Shown here piece after piece: positions 9,925 to 22,085 of a stretch of DNA of 64,000 nt; the first letter of the stretch is position 1; the number at the start of each line of letters is the position of its first letter. This stretch comes from Pelobates cultripes. Lineage: Eukaryota; Chordata; Amphibia; Anura; Pelobatidae. The translations under genes and the position numbers were made by a program. The notes beneath the pieces are model-generated. The model was given only the letters and a program-made list of their open reading frames with translations, was not told the DNA's origin and ran no database searches. The stretch is taken from positions 100,328,092 through 100,392,091 of the forward strand of contig OW240913.1 of NCBI GenBank assembly GCA_933207985.1, read 5' to 3'.

Positions 9925-11523
9925 TTATCTATTTTCATTCTCCTTATAGTGTGCTTCGATAGCGTTAGAGTTAAAAAAGATGACAGTTACTGTAATGTCA
10001 TCTCTGTACATTCTGGATAAATCCTCCGGCAAGGTTAGCATAGCCACCAGTTTCTCCTGTTCAAGTTCGCCATGCTCGTTACTGCCAATGGCGTGCCTAA
10101 TCAGATGTGTGGCGACATTCTGGTCCTGCATGTGAAAACCTCTAGCTCGTCGCTTTAGGAGAAGATTGTGCATGTATCCTAAACTGCGTTTCTCTACAGA
10201 AACATGTGGTTCCTGCAAACTGTCTTCTGAGAGGTGTTCAGCGACAAGCTTCACCACTTCCTGGTCCTCCAACATGTCCCAGAGTCCATCAGTGGCCATG
10301 ATAAGGAATTTATCCTGAGGTCTCAGCTTATGAGAAGTAACCTCAGGTGCAGCAGTTAAATAGGGAGGGGTATGATAATTTGACGGGGAATACTGATAGA
10401 TGTTTAAAGGTTCAGAGCCACAGGTATTATGCAAAACACTTTTCTGTAAATCCTGACTCCATTTAAATCGGACATCTCCGAATGCTCGAAGGGGCATGAG
10501 AATCCCCAGCAGTCTGTCCTCTGTTACGACCGTCTCACCTTCAGATGGAGGGTGTTCAGATTTTACTCTCTGTAGCTCTGCGTTATTAAACGCATTGTGC
10601 TCGGCAGTTAGAGGAAGAGTAGACCAGTTCCCATTTTCATCTTGAACACCCATGATTGCACGACTATCCCCAGTGTTGGCAATGGTCAAGTTAATCCCGT
10701 CGATGTGTGATATGCAAGCCGTTGAGCCTGAAAATGCAATCTGTAACATGAGGTTCCTGACCAGCTCGTCCTCAGTTGGCACCTGGGCTGCCAATGAAAT
10801 ATCGGTATCCAGTCTCTGAAAAGCATAAGACATTGCATCGGCAACCTTCATGCCAGATTCGTTATCGTGCTGGAGCAATTCTTGCCAGTATACCCGTAGA
10901 TGATCCACATAAAGCGAGGCTACTTCCTTGTACACATAATCATTTTTATGCTTGTGCCATTTTAGGATTGGCAAGACAGGTTTCATGTGTTCTCTGGCAA
11001 ATTCGATCTCCTCTAAAGTTTCTTGTGACATCAGAGAGACTGCTATGTAATAAAACAAGCGTTCGCTTATTGACTGAGCACAGGCTGAACCTGCGTGTCC
11101 ATCAAACACCCCAAACATGTGACCTTTGGTCTGTAGGCACGTCGCTGCGCTTCTTCGGTCCTCACATGGTGAATTAGACGCCAACAGGTTGCTGTCAAAT
11201 TTTAAGATGGTACTTCGGTTCTTTCCATCGAAATCTGGGACCTTGTGGGACAACTCGTTGGCTCGGAGGATGTAATTAATCTGGTTTGGCTGTACCTGGA
11301 AGTTGACATCTTCTTCAGCTGATGTGTGACTCAAGGATTTGGATATCTGATAAATTGGGTAACACAAACTGCTTCGGGTGAGGCTTTTACCCGGATATTT
11401 GGGAAATCTTATTGAGTTCCTGGTAAGGACACATTTTGAATACCAGCGTCTTTCGCTCTGGACCAACGTAAAGCTGTTTTTGACAGAGCTCAGGATGAAG
11501 CCAGAGGCAGTTCTTGACATCAT
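9925..11523 (-). CDS. PDP2: Pyruvate dehydrogenase phosphatase catalytic subunit 2, mitochondrial
   Basis: A 532-residue PP2C/PPM-family phosphatase. PDP removes phosphate from the E1-alpha subunit of the mitochondrial pyruvate dehydrogenase complex and so reactivates it, opposing the PDK kinases. Residues 1-68 are rich in Ser/Arg/Lys with few acidic residues, as in a mitochondrial targeting peptide. PPM metal-site motifs are present: EDRRS 121-125, DGHAG 141-145, GDSRA 285-289, RAFGD 346-350, DGLWD 412-416 and RDDITVTV 507-514. PDP2 is preferred over PDP1 because the N-terminus (RTASGFILSSVKNS), EPLNIYQYSP and the tail VIFFNS resemble PDP2 as I recall it, and because of length (human PDP2 is about 529 residues). 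Two ATGs are adjacent at the start. The whole CDS lies in one exon, as known for PDP2. All catalytic motifs are intact. Confidence 0.94.
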   Translation of the reverse strand: MMSRTASGFILSSVKNSFTLVQSERRWYSKCVLTRNSIRFPKYPGKSLTRSSLCYPIYQISKSLSHTSAEEDVNFQVQPNQINYILRANELSHKVPDFDGKNRSTILKFDSNLLASNSPCEDRRSAATCLQTKGHMFGVFDGHAGSACAQSISERLFYYIAVSLMSQETLEEIEFAREHMKPVLPILKWHKHKNDYVYKEVASLYVDHLRVYWQELLQHDNESGMKVADAMSYAFQRLDTDISLAAQVPTEDELVRNLMLQIAFSGSTACISHIDGINLTIANTGDSRAIMGVQDENGNWSTLPLTAEHNAFNNAELQRVKSEHPPSEGETVVTEDRLLGILMPLRAFGDVRFKWSQDLQKSVLHNTCGSEPLNIYQYSPSNYHTPPYLTAAPEVTSHKLRPQDKFLIMATDGLWDMLEDQEVVKLVAEHLSEDSLQEPHVSVEKRSLGYMHNLLLKRRARGFHMQDQNVATHLIRHAIGSNEHGELEQEKLVAMLTLPEDLSRMYRDDITVTVIFFNSNAIEAHYKENENR

Positions 11524-11574
11524 AAGCCAGGCACCTTCGAATTACGATCACCCTCCGAACAGCAAATGGTATTT

Positions 11575-11592
11575 CTGAAAGAGAAAAATGAA
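11575..11592 (-). promoter_or_regulatory. 3' splice acceptor before the PDP2 coding exon
   Basis: On the minus strand a pyrimidine tract runs into CTCTTTCAG, which would start the exon at 11574, 51 bases before the first ATG. It implies at least one noncoding upstream exon at higher coordinates, which fits PDP genes having a 5' noncoding exon. That exon and the promoter were not identified. Confidence 0.7.
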
Positions 11593-12399
11593 AGTTATTT
11601 CATTAGGATCCTGGTCACACGTTTATTTACCTGTAATATAAAACTCTCTAATTGGTCCCTTTCTAAGTCGTCCTGAACTGCAACATTCCTCGCTGTAGTC
11701 TAGAGGCTGGCTTAGAGTTTTGGGAGCAAGTTTCAGGCTGCTACTGACATTTTAATTTATCTAGGTATTTACTAATCCTGGTTGCAGAGATGGTCATTTT
11801 ATTCACCCCGTGCAATAGTTTTAGTCAGTCCCTTTAATGAGGACTGATAAAAGGTATATGTTTAATATAATGCACTATTACTGCCACAAAAAGCACTCAC
11901 AGCCATCTGCAAATCTAATCCAGCCAGACATTACTTTCATCAGACATGTCAGCACTAACTCACTATGACACCTCCACATCAGATTACACAGCAATATACC
12001 CAGAGTCTGAGAACCCTGGTTTATTGCACTGCATGGAGAAACCATTGAAAGCATCATTGCAACGATAAAACTGATATTCACGGCACTTTCATGGCCAGGA
12101 TGGCGTCTTTACCCATAAAGATACGTCCATTCGGGAATCTGCAGAGAGATCCCATGCGACTGCACACATGCCTGCAAATTCCTTCTTTGCTGTACATACA
12201 GCACCTTTGAGGTTAAACTAATTTGAATAAAATGCCCTGGCTGTGCCACAACCGTAAGACACACACAATCATAAATATATATATATGTTATATATTATTT
12301 TATTTTTTTTTTAGTTTATTTTATATATGCATAAGAATCTCCAGCAATCTATTATAACAAAACAAAAAAATCAGCCTTGGTCCTTATCCACATTATCAA

Positions 12400-12545
12400 C
12401 ACTGTGTGAATATAAGAAAAATGGCAGCACTCGCTCAAAACATGAACCCTAAAGGGTCAAAACATTGATTGTTATTCTTTGCAATGCTTTGAACGTGCTC
12501 ATACTACATTGTCCTAGTGCTGCCGTTTATAGATTTATTTATATA
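12400..12545 (+). mobile_element. Penelope-like retroelement fragment (tentative)
   Basis: Flanking inverted pieces (ATGGCAGCACT and AGTGCTGCCGTT) surround ACCCTAAAGGGT followed by CAAAACATTG. A short stem followed by GAAAC(G/A)TTG-like sequence is typical of Penelope-like elements, whose terminal repeats carry hammerhead ribozymes. The copy is degenerate and no coding part is present. A second locus of this kind is at 60751-60970. Confidence 0.4.
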
Positions 12546-12849
12546 TAATATCTCAAAACTCTAAAACCCGATTGCACAAAAAGTTAAACAATTCAGCTTT
12601 AATCCAACAAAATATGTTGAGCAGATGTGCTGGTTTCTGCTCCAGCGCTGGAACATTAAATGTCTCCTGAAAATATGCGATTCGTGAGTTTACATGTTAA
12701 CGTTTAAACATGCGTAGCGTAGGGAACACACGGCATAGTTATGTTGTAAAACCTGTTCTTTGAAATCTATGAAGACAGAACGCACACATTTGCATGCTCA
12801 TAACAAATATTACACAACACGATCACAGTCCACATTTTGGGTAATGCAA

Positions 12850-13015
12850 ACATTGAAGTGAGAATTGTTGGCAGTTCATAGTGAATTTCAAATATAAGGC
12901 TAAAGTAATCAAACCATAAGTACATGTGTCTTGGAGAATAATTCCAGTTCGACTACTTTGGCCTGAAATGTAAAATTCATTTTGAATTCCTTACAATTCT
13001 CACTTTAGTGAATAG
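12850..13015. repeat. AT-rich MITE-like repeat with inverted ends
   Basis: The left end (AGTGAGAATTGT, then AGTGAATTTCAAAT) is the imperfect inverse of the right end (TTCATTTTGAATTCC, then CTTTAGTGAAT). Related pieces occur near 8520-8715, 18715-18800 and 23160-23345. The superfamily is not recognised. Confidence 0.5.
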
Positions 13016-13903
13016 GTCTGTACAACTCTAATTGCAGTAAAAAAAAAAAAACTAGTCAAGATATTTAGTACCTGGTTAGAAGAGTATATTCGTTTTTAAA
13101 GGATCCCTGGTTGCGTAATATAAATGGCTCCTATATAAAATGCTCGCCACCCTGCATAATAGAAGATTTAAAAATTTCAATTACAATTCTAGAATGTGTC
13201 TGTTAAGCCTTGCACCTCACTGTGTTGCACTTTAAAACATATATTTTAAAGTTTATTGTAAGAAACACAGGTAAAATCTCCTTTGCTCAAGTCTCACTAG
13301 ATGACGTCTTGTGCTCTGTACCGTTCTGTCCACGAGCAGGTCATCAGAGCGCAGTCAATGTTGGTCATTTCAATATATCTGTACAATGCACCCACACAGG
13401 GCAGATGTATTCAGACCTGGCTCTTGTTCTGCTCTCAGTGATTACAAAGTTGTTCTAACCACGTGTTCCCTTCAAGGCTGCCGGCCAAATTCCTGACTGA
13501 GGGAGGTGAATGGGTTCATTTTCCTTTGCAGCCTATAGCAAGGCAGACACATTAGAACTGACAAGAACGTCTTATCTGGGAATCAATACAACCTACAGAA
13601 AGCAAACATTGCCTCCCCATCTATCTCTATCGGTTTAAAGTAATTTTCCATTAAAGACTCCTAGAACGAGAGTGACCCTCCTGTAACAATTTAATTGCTC
13701 TCAATCGTTTCTCCTGTCGAGAGAGAAATCACGTCTAGTGTTTTAATGCATGACTGATCTAAGGTCTAATTAGAACCTTGACATTTCCAGATGTTACAGA
13801 AACTACATTACCCATGATGCTCAGCCTTAAGACTGGTCCAACAACCAATCTGAGTCACTGAGCATGGGTGTTCTCAACCAGAATATGACACTGTAAAGGT
13901 GAA

Positions 13904-14320
13904 TTAAAGAACTACTCCAAGTGTCATAACAGATCCATTTTGCTGCAATGCTTATGATGCCCCAGGAGTACCCTGGCACTATGCCCTGGTAAGGGGGCAA
14001 ACTGTTCTGCAATGGTTTGTCCTCTTACCTGGGTCCGGCTGGTCACAAAGCCTCCTCTAACGTTGGGTTCTGAGTATCTGTCTTCCGCAGAGCTGCAGAA
14101 GGAAGTTAGCAATCCCACTGGTCATTCATTGGCTAAGAGCCTCAGCTGAGCACTTTCACGCAATGACTGACTCTATGTGCAACGAGATATGCACAGAATT
14201 GACATTAGCCAGCCTGGCAAATAAGCTAATTAACTATCTCTGTATGTGCAGTGTTTCAAACTGATATGCTGCACATACAGACTACCATGACCACTTCAAA
14301 ACACTGAAGTGGTCATGGTG
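13904..14320. mobile_element. Degraded T2/Kolobok-like MITE
   Basis: Begins TTAAAGAACTACTCC and ends near a hairpin ACCATGACCACTTC / GAAGTGGTCATGGT, like the terminal hairpins of the better T2 copies in this window. A second hairpin (CTGTATGTGCAG / CTGCACATACAG) lies inside. The right TTAA is not evident. Confidence 0.45.
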
Positions 14321-16818
14321 CATGAGGTAACCCATTAATGTCAATCCTAACTGATGTCTATGATCAAATCCACAATCTCTGTGGTTTTACTGCAACACAA
14401 GGAGGGCAAAAAAGAGCAAAAGTAAGGGCAAAGCATCACGTATGTTGTAATTTACAATATTGGGGGAGCTACCTGGGGAAAATCTCCATTGTAAACAATG
14501 CCCAAATTACCCTAACCCCCCCCAAAAAAAATCAGGGAAGAAATGTACCACCGAACATAAAGTCTATCATTATGGCTCTTATTTCTGGGTTACTGTGGAA
14601 CCTGGCATTAATCTTTACACTAGCTGTATCTATTCATCAAATTGAATAATACTGGGATAAAGTATAGATAAGGACGCAAAAACAAATCCGGTTCCTTTTT
14701 TCTTTTTTCATCCATTTTGTACTGCTGTAACCTCAAATAGAGCAATTAAGATACAAAAACGCATTAATCTTCTCCATCGATGGTAACGTGAAATTTGGGA
14801 TTTCTTAAAAGAATGATCCAAATAATCATCATCTATGTTACTTGACAAAGAAACTTACACTCATTCAACCGCAAACATGCATTACTTCTGACAGCATTCC
14901 ATTAACCCTGGGATGACATAATCCTGAAATCTGACTGTCGCCGGCAGTGTCAGGTTTGAATCTACATCAGCCTGTTCCCCGATACCCTCCGTTCTGGTAT
15001 TTAGTAAATAAAAGTCAAAAAAGAAAATCTTTAACTTTGTCGGTGGTTGCTAGGAATAGATCTGATTCCCCCATCGTAGAGAATCCATACACTGAGAATT
15101 AGGGGGCAAATAGATCTATGTAAGGATTTGAGATAGGAGGACAATCTCATTCTATATATAGTGTAGGAGAACTTGGCCAAGTCTCAGGGTCCATATTAAT
15201 CCTAGTAAGTGTGCAGTGTATGGGCTGCAAGGATAGGGGTTATTGGACTCAAAAACCAAAAATAATCACAGCTCACATATAGTAAGTGTGGGCGCCGAGT
15301 GATGTAAGTGACCGGACGCTAAACGCCATTGATTTGTTTTCCTGAGAGGCAGAATGCTGGGTAACATTGCCAGTCTGTGTGGTACAGTTGGTAGAATGTC
15401 CAAAGCCAGTGGAGCAATTAGTTTGGACATTCCATTGGTTTCCATGGCGACTGCTCCACTTCCAGAGCTCCGCACTCAAACAATCCTTTATATAACTATT
15501 AATATAATATCCGCCAAAGCTTTGTGCACCCACTGTCATGGGCCGTGTACAAAGCTGGACACGTACTTTGTGTGTTTGATCTGCACAGGTCAATGTTATT
15601 ACACAAAAGACAGTGCACAGCCACATATAATGTAATGTGTGTATATCACATGTAACGTGTGCAGTGTGTATACAATGTGTGACGTGCATTGTGTACAAAT
15701 CCCTGTGTGACGTGTATTGTGCACACACACCCCTGTGTGTCATGGCTGTCAGTCACATGGCTCACAGGTTATAATCTGTCTAATCTGGTCATGAGATGGG
15801 GAAATATAAAACTTTGTGAGTTCTGGAGAAACAGGGCATTATCCTATTAACCCATCCAACACTGAGCGTGTTAATCGCAGGATCTAGGCTTCTAACCCAT
15901 TGTGTAACTGGGTAAAGTTATTAAATAAGTGATTATTATTATTGTTAATAATTTTTTAAGGAAAAGGAAGTATAATTCCTGTTAAGGGAGGGGATGATTC
16001 AGAAAAGGTTTTATAAAACCACAGATGAGTCACTGACACAACATGACATAATTATTCCACCTACGATAGGAACTTCCAAACACTCAGTACAGTGCACCCC
16101 AATCCTGCAAGGTTACAATGTAACACAATGGGGGGGGGGGGGCTGTCTTTATCTATAGAATAATTCTGGGGGAAGGTTTTAGAAGCAGCTGTCTCTATGG
16201 AAACCAATGGAATGTTCCTGGCTCCACTCCTACAGCTTTGCATTGGAACCATGCGTTCTAAATGATTTAGAATACAGAATACCTTTACATCTCACTCACA
16301 GAGGGAAGGCAACTCCCAGCACTGCAGGGGTCCAAGCAGAGGGCCCCATGGTATCTTGTAGAAGGGGGGCACAGCTATTCTTTCCTGGCTAACGCAGGAT
16401 CTGTCTTCTAAACCCAACTTCCTCAATCAGTGCGATGACATGTGGGGCATGTAACTCCCACACCCATCATTCTGAGCTGGGTAATGATAAATATTAATAA
16501 TAATCAGTTTCCTGTATTTTCTCACCAGATCCAGCAGGCAGACAGTATGGAGCTCCCAGTCCTCTGTATAGATAGCTGTCTTCTCCAGACACACTACTTG
16601 TGGGCAGCTTCTAGAACAGGCTTCACATTGGCAGCTTCTGCCTCCCAGCTCCTCCTCTTCCCCCAAGCAGGTCACTGAGTCCCTGCCTCTGCTGGCACTC
16701 CCCTCCCTGCAAGCACTCCCCTCCCAGCTCACACAGAGCAGGCACTGTGCATTCCTTCCACCAAGAACTGGTCCCTGGTAGAACACTTACATAATGCTGC
16801 ACCCAACCCCTCTGTGTG
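14321..16818. other. Intergenic, no gene seen
   Basis: No convincing exon. The piece ACATTCCATTGGTTTCCAT near 15426 recurs inverted near 16195-16215, so both may be remnants of one repeat. About 15640-15745 is a degenerate TGTG/GTGTA-rich low-complexity stretch. A run of 13 G lies at about 16130. Confidence 0.45.
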
Positions 16819-17050
16819 CAACTCCCATCACTCTGGAGAGCCCCCAGCTATTCTATAACTACAACTCCCATCACTCTGGAGAGCCCCCAGCTATTCTATA
16901 ACTACAACTCCCATCAATCTGGAGAGCCCCCAGCTGTTCTAAAACTACAACTCCCATCAATCTGGAGAGCCCCCAGCTGTTCTAAAACTACAACTCCCAT
17001 AAATCTGGAAAGCCCCCAGCTGTTCTAAAACTACAACTCCCATGACTCTT
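16819..17050 (+). repeat. 43-bp tandem repeat, five units plus a partial
   Basis: Units start at 16819, 16862, 16905, 16948 and 16991, with a partial at 17034. Each begins CAACTCCCATCA and includes GGAGAGCCCCCAGCT and TCTAAAACTA. The first two units share CTATTCTATAA and the later ones CTGTTCTAAAA, so the array grew in at least two steps. The unit resembles the ACTACAACTCCCATGA core of common frog hAT MITEs. Confidence 0.9.
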
Positions 17051-19286
17051 TATAGTCATAAAGGTATACCAAGCATTTTGGGAGTTATGGTCCTACCACA
17101 GCTGGAATGGGCTACATTTTGGGGCATCTTTTTATTTGTAATATAAAGATGAATTCATCCACTTGGCTTTCTGCCAATGTTCTCAGAGGAGTTTGAATGC
17201 AGTGTCTGTGATTTCACAGAGCAGTGCTGATTGACCTGGGCATTCCAGATGTTTTAAACTACACTCCCCATCACTCTCTGCCAGTTGCTTTACACGTGTA
17301 AATATAATACAGCATACTATAAGTATTGTACGTGCAATGCAGTATTATCAAAATATAGAGAGAGAAGGAGAAAAATCAAACCGATGTTTTTTTAAAAAAC
17401 ATTACGCTTCGTGGAGAATTATTTAAAATATTAGTTAGACGCTTTGTTCATGTTAACCCCTCATGAACCTGTCACATTCTACGCTGCCATAACCCGCAGC
17501 TCCATACAGCCCTGCTGTTCTAGAAGTATGACGTTCTATTTTAAGATAGATTTAATAAAGGCTGGTTTACGATGGAATTATTCTGTAACTGGCCCTTAAG
17601 GAGTTAAGTTATCCGTCCTTGGGATAGTCACTCAGTCTGTTAGAGAGGCAGTTTTAGTATTTCGAGAACTTGCACACTACAGAAAATCAGAAGGCGTGTT
17701 GTAATTCACTGTGTTTTGAGGTTGGGAATTTTTTTAGCGTTTGTGGTTTTTTAACCCTTCAGTGTCAGACATAACCGGTTAACACCTTTTGATGACCAGG
17801 ACGTAGTGCATCGTATGTAAGAATAACGACGAATACAATTTAGAATTTTACAACACAGTCAATCCTAACGTTCACCGAAAATGCACAATTACTGAAAAAC
17901 AAAACTTATCTGGAAAAACTCAGCTTCCGGGATGGCGAGAGTAAAAAGTAGCTATCTTTTTTTCTTTTTTTTTATCGTAATTTATTTATACGTACATCTA
18001 TGTAAAAATACATTTTCTGTCCGTGTAATGAATGGGGTTAATAGCGTTTTGTGCCATCATTATTGTGAGTGATACAGGAAGAGGCCTGGTCAGTTACGCC
18101 CTCCACATCACGTGATGCAGACAGGAGGGGGGCTGTCGCTATAACAGAGCTCTTGAAAAGGCGTGTGTGTGTGTTAGCTAGCCAGACAATCTCCCCTCAG
18201 GGTACTTTTTGTGTGTACAGAATGATCTGCTTTCATTTTGAGCAGCGAATACTTCTCTAGAGATACTTTTTCTGCTCCTTGTAGCGGTTTTTCTGTCTGT
18301 ACTGTTTCCAGAAGGGGATATCATACGGCAAAGTTGGGACAGTGGTACACAATTAGGGTATGAAGCTGTAGTTGTTATGGTGCTTGGAAGATCCTTACAA
18401 ATTGCATTAAATTGCAATTTAGCTGAATTGTCTCTTGGCTAGCGAGCGTGATCTGGCATCAGCTGCGCTTTAATCTACAGAGACATCTGGCTTTTCCTGC
18501 TGGGGAAGCTTAGATGTGACAGATGTGGTGCAGGAGCAAGCTGAGGCCGAGCTAAGTTGCCAAACTGCACTAAAACAGGTTATGGTGCTTCTTAAACCCT
18601 TTAAAGTGTCGAAGTAGGTAGTTATGTTCCATTTTGACTATTATATTAGTTTTATCTTTGATTGTTTCCTGACATTAAAGGGTTAAACCCCTCTGCTTTC
18701 TAACAGTGTAATGGGTGGTTTATTCACTAAACTGGGAATTATGCAAAATTGACAATGGAATTGCAATTTCTACTTAAATAGCATAGCTGGATAATTGTTC
18801 TAGTTTGGGATTTTTTTCCCAGGAGAGAGGGGTGGTTGCCTATATTTTGTCATTTTGGTGAATAACACAATATGGGCGTACGGGCCTTATAATAAACTGA
18901 AAGGCAGGCCACTGAATGATGGGGCAAACCTACAGCTCACATATCGGAAACCTTTTGTCCTGTGGCTATAATCGTTATATCAGCAGATTGACTGTTTGTT
19001 TTACATCTGATCGGAATGTTTGTGTGTGCTCAGAGCTAGGGATCTATTGTGCTTATTGCATGCTTTCCATTGTCTATCAATGTAAGTATTGCCTTGAAAT
19101 CTAAGCCCTTTGTAAATAATCGTATCTGAAAAAAAGAAAAAAAGGCCCTGAAAGGAACTGGTTTGGGATTTGCTTTCACTTGAAGAAATGGCTGTAAAAT
19201 AAAGAGCCAATGATTAACCCAGGAACATCCAGTTAAGAGGACATTCCAGGCTGGAATTTAAATACATTATATAGATAATGCCTACA
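17051..19286. other. Intergenic, no gene seen
   Basis: No supported coding sequence. It begins with MITE-like sequence continuing from the 43-bp array. About 18715-18800 carries a piece of the AT-rich repeat family. Confidence 0.45.
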
Positions 19287-19311
19287 ATATATATATATAT
19301 ATATATATATA
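19287..19311 (+). repeat. (AT)n microsatellite
   Basis: About 12 uninterrupted AT units. Confidence 0.9.
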
Positions 19312-19407
19312 ATATGTATCCAGGGAGGGGGCCGTACAGCCAACCGGGACAGTTGCATGGTGCTGAAGCTCCTCAGGGATATCACATTCTTGAGCCCACA
19401 TTGGATT

Positions 19408-21061
19408 ATTTTTTTTTTGACAATCTTTATTTTCAGTGGATTTTCAAGTGGGGGTACAGAAGGTAATAAAGGGAAAGCAGTCAAATCTGTGTTAAGGACA
19501 TGCATTGTCGGTAGCATACATTCACAATCCCTGGTCACGTTTCACAATTGCGGTTTGACATCTCGTGGGTGTTCGGGGTTGGAAAGGTAGAAATAATTGT
19601 TGACACATTGTGCATCTATTCGTACATCGCAGGTGACTAGTGCCTTTTGCAATATATCGCCCTCTTGCTTTTGTAGTTCTTTGGCACCAGTAATTAGGGG
19701 TGGGTGGGCCAGGTGTGGGACCCTGCAGTGGTCGAGCGTTCTGTGGCCTGTGCTGCGGCGTGAGTGGTAGTGGGCCGTAAGGTGTCTAGGGCGTCCCGGG
19801 TGTGGGCAGTACGTTGCCCTGCCTGCGAGGGGTTCTGTCCACTGGTCGCCTCCAGGTCTGCATTAGCTGTGGCGTCTGTGTGTGGCTATTCGCAGATTAT
19901 GTGATACGGTCAGTGTCTGGGCGTGGGACGGTCCGGTCTGGTGGGAGTCACAGGGGAGAGGAAAGAAAGAAAGAGTGGGAGTAGAGAAAATAAAGAGAAA
20001 AAAAAGGGGGGGTAGGTTGTAGCTGAGCAAGGGTGGGCGAGGCGGAGGGGAGAGAAGGGGGGAAGGAGGAGGGGTGTGAGGACCTGGGTATGCTATTTAG
20101 GGGATTGTTCTAGCCACCGAAATGTACATGAGCCAGGGAGTCCATGTCTCGTTACAATTTTCTGTCCGGCCCCGGAGGGCCGCAGTCATAGTCTCCATGG
20201 CGTGGATTTCTCCCACTCTATCCACCCATTGTTGGAACGTAAGGGCAGTCGCCTTCTTCCATAGAGTGGGTATCAGGGACTTCGCGGCTGTCAGCAGGTG
20301 CCTCGTCGGTGATTTCTTGTAGGTTTTGAGCGTCATGCTCGTGTGATGTAGCAACATGGGAAGGGGCTGGAGCGGGAGGTCTGGGTCTGATATTTCTCAG
20401 ATTTTGGTATTCACCATCTCCCAGATGGGGGTGATTCCTGGACACGCCCACCAGACATGGAGCAGAGTGCCTCTTTCCTCCCCGCACCTCCAGCGTGTCT
20501 CGTTGTTTTCCAGGGACATGCGATGTAGCACGTATGGTGTTCTGTACCAGGTCGTCAGGAACTTGTAGCTCATCTCCTGGTACTTTGAGCTAACAGAGCT
20601 TTTGTGTGTGAGTAGGAATATTTTGTCCCATTCCTGGGTAGTCAGGATTTCTCCGGTTTCTCTTTCCCATCTTGCGATGAATTTCGGTGGTGGTCTGTTT
20701 TCTCCTTCCATAAGCATCGCGTACAGTGTCGAGACTAACCGTTCCAAGTGTTGCCTGTTCGAGCAGAGTGTCTCAAAATGTGTGAGGTCTCGGTGGAATT
20801 GTTGTTTGGTCGTCGAGGCGGAGTAGTAGGACTTGACCTGCAGGTATCGGAGTCTGTCAAGAGCAGTTGGAGTGGTGTCAGGGAGCAGGTCTGTCAGGTT
20901 TTTGAGGGTGCCACTGTCACACCATTGTCGTATATAGATCCAGTCCGTTTGTGCAAAATGTTTTAGGTCCGCCGGTGTCAGTCCACCCCCGATGTCTGGG
21001 TTACAGGTGAGGGGCGTGAGCAGACTGGTGTGGGTGGTCAGCTGTTGCGGGTAGCGGAGGG
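19408..21061 (-). mobile_element. 5'-truncated L1-like LINE with 11-bp target-site duplication
   Basis: The minus strand reads as a LINE 3' end. The poly(A) tail is the plus-strand T run at 19409-19418, next to an AATAAAGATTGTC end motif. Upstream is a broken ORF2 C-terminus with a zinc-knuckle-like RWRCGEERGTLLHVWWACP (frame 20397-20747), continued in another frame by KKATALTFQQWVDRVGEIHAM (20097-20357). CACATTGGATT flanks both sides exactly (19397-19407 and 21062-21072). About 1.65 kb remains. The protein differs from that of the LINE at 1-6171, so it is another family. Confidence 0.9.
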
Positions 21062-21072
21062 CACATTGGATT

Positions 21073-21782
21073 TTATTGTTCTCATTTCGGCTAAAATCTT
21101 GACCACAACCCCGAGGAACACTCTGTAGCTATTTTTGCACTTTTTTGCCTGTAGAGGGTGGACACAGCCCATGACAGATTTATCAGCAGTTGCACTAGAG
21201 GTATGAGAGGCGGACGATCCTCTGCCTTGTTTTGGAGCTTGCTTTAATTGAACCCTGTCCCCCCTCCCACTCTTGACCGGTGGGGGGTAACCCGGTCATC
21301 ACTGGAGTCTTAGAACTGTCACCTATCAAAGACCCACACTTTTCTGACTAGTCAGAGAGTTGGGGCCTGGTAGCCAAAATGGCCACCCCACTGGGGCCTG
21401 CAGTCGGGGACAGCACCATGCAGTCATCTACCCATGTGGAACCGCTACTCATGGGGTACGTTCGCATCTGTGCATCATTCTGGTTTGGTAAAAGAGGGAT
21501 TACCTCTACTGCTGTTATCCAAAGCGTGGCCCCTTAGAGCTGTCCTGAAAGTAGCAACACCCCCCATGTGTTCCGGGAGAGGAGCATCACAGGGGAAGGT
21601 GCATGAAGCCACAACATCATATTTGCTGCAATCTATCCTGCTGCAGAGGACTAGGCGTCTTCACCCCCAGGCGTGTATAGACAGATCCACAAGCCTTCCT
21701 GTCATGCTGCTGGGAGCACATGAGATCTCCGGCCGATGCTCAGACTGTCTGTCTGGGAAGTATTTGATTGGACTCTCTACAG
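21073..21782. other. Unclassified sequence, no gene seen
   Basis: GC-rich compared with its surroundings. It may be older repeat sequence continuing the flank at 19313-19397, which the LINE insertion split. No ORF with recognisable domains. Confidence 0.4.
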
Positions 21783-21918
21783 CAAGGGTAGGCAACCTTC
21801 GGCATCCCAGATGTTTTGGACTACATCTCCCATAATGCTCTTACAGCCATAATGCTAGCAAAGCATCATAGGAGGTGTAGTTCACAACATCCGGAGTGCC
21901 GAAGGTTGCCTACCCCTG
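21783..21918. mobile_element. Palindromic hAT MITE with 8-bp target duplication
   Basis: A 136-bp element whose two halves are inverted copies. It starts CAAGGGTAGGCAACCTTCGG and ends with the inverse, CCGAAGGTTGCCTACCCCTG. Flanks CTCTACAG and CTCTAGAG match at 7 of 8 positions, as expected for hAT. The middle carries the TAATGCT / AGCATCATA arms. Confidence 0.88.
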
Positions 21919-22027
21919 CTCTAGAGGCTTGGGCTCCATGGGGGGCTTCCTTGGGGTGGCCGATAGTATTGGAAACCAGATCTCTCCATCCCTGGTCAAA
22001 AGTTAGGTAGCACATGGGACTTACAAA

Positions 22028-22085
22028 ATCCATTGTACAGCACTACAGAATTTGCTGGTGCTATATAAATAATAAAATAATAAAT
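22028..22085 (+). mobile_element. LINE 3' tail fragment (L2-like)
   Basis: GTACAGCACTACAGAATTTG, then GGTGCTATATAAATAATAAA, is the kind of 3' end shared with the L2-like elements near 32.3 kb and 61.6 kb. Confidence 0.55.

Larger units (their letters stand above)
11593..13903. other. PDP2 upstream intron or intergenic sequence
   Basis: No coding region seen. It contains the Penelope-like fragment and the AT-rich MITE-like repeat listed separately. The rest looks unique. No CpG-rich promoter is evident. Confidence 0.5.

Noticed and set aside
9925..11523. Assignment as PDP1
   Set aside because: N-terminus, EPLNIYQY and VIFFNS tail fit PDP2 better than PDP1 as I recall them. A phylogeny would settle it.
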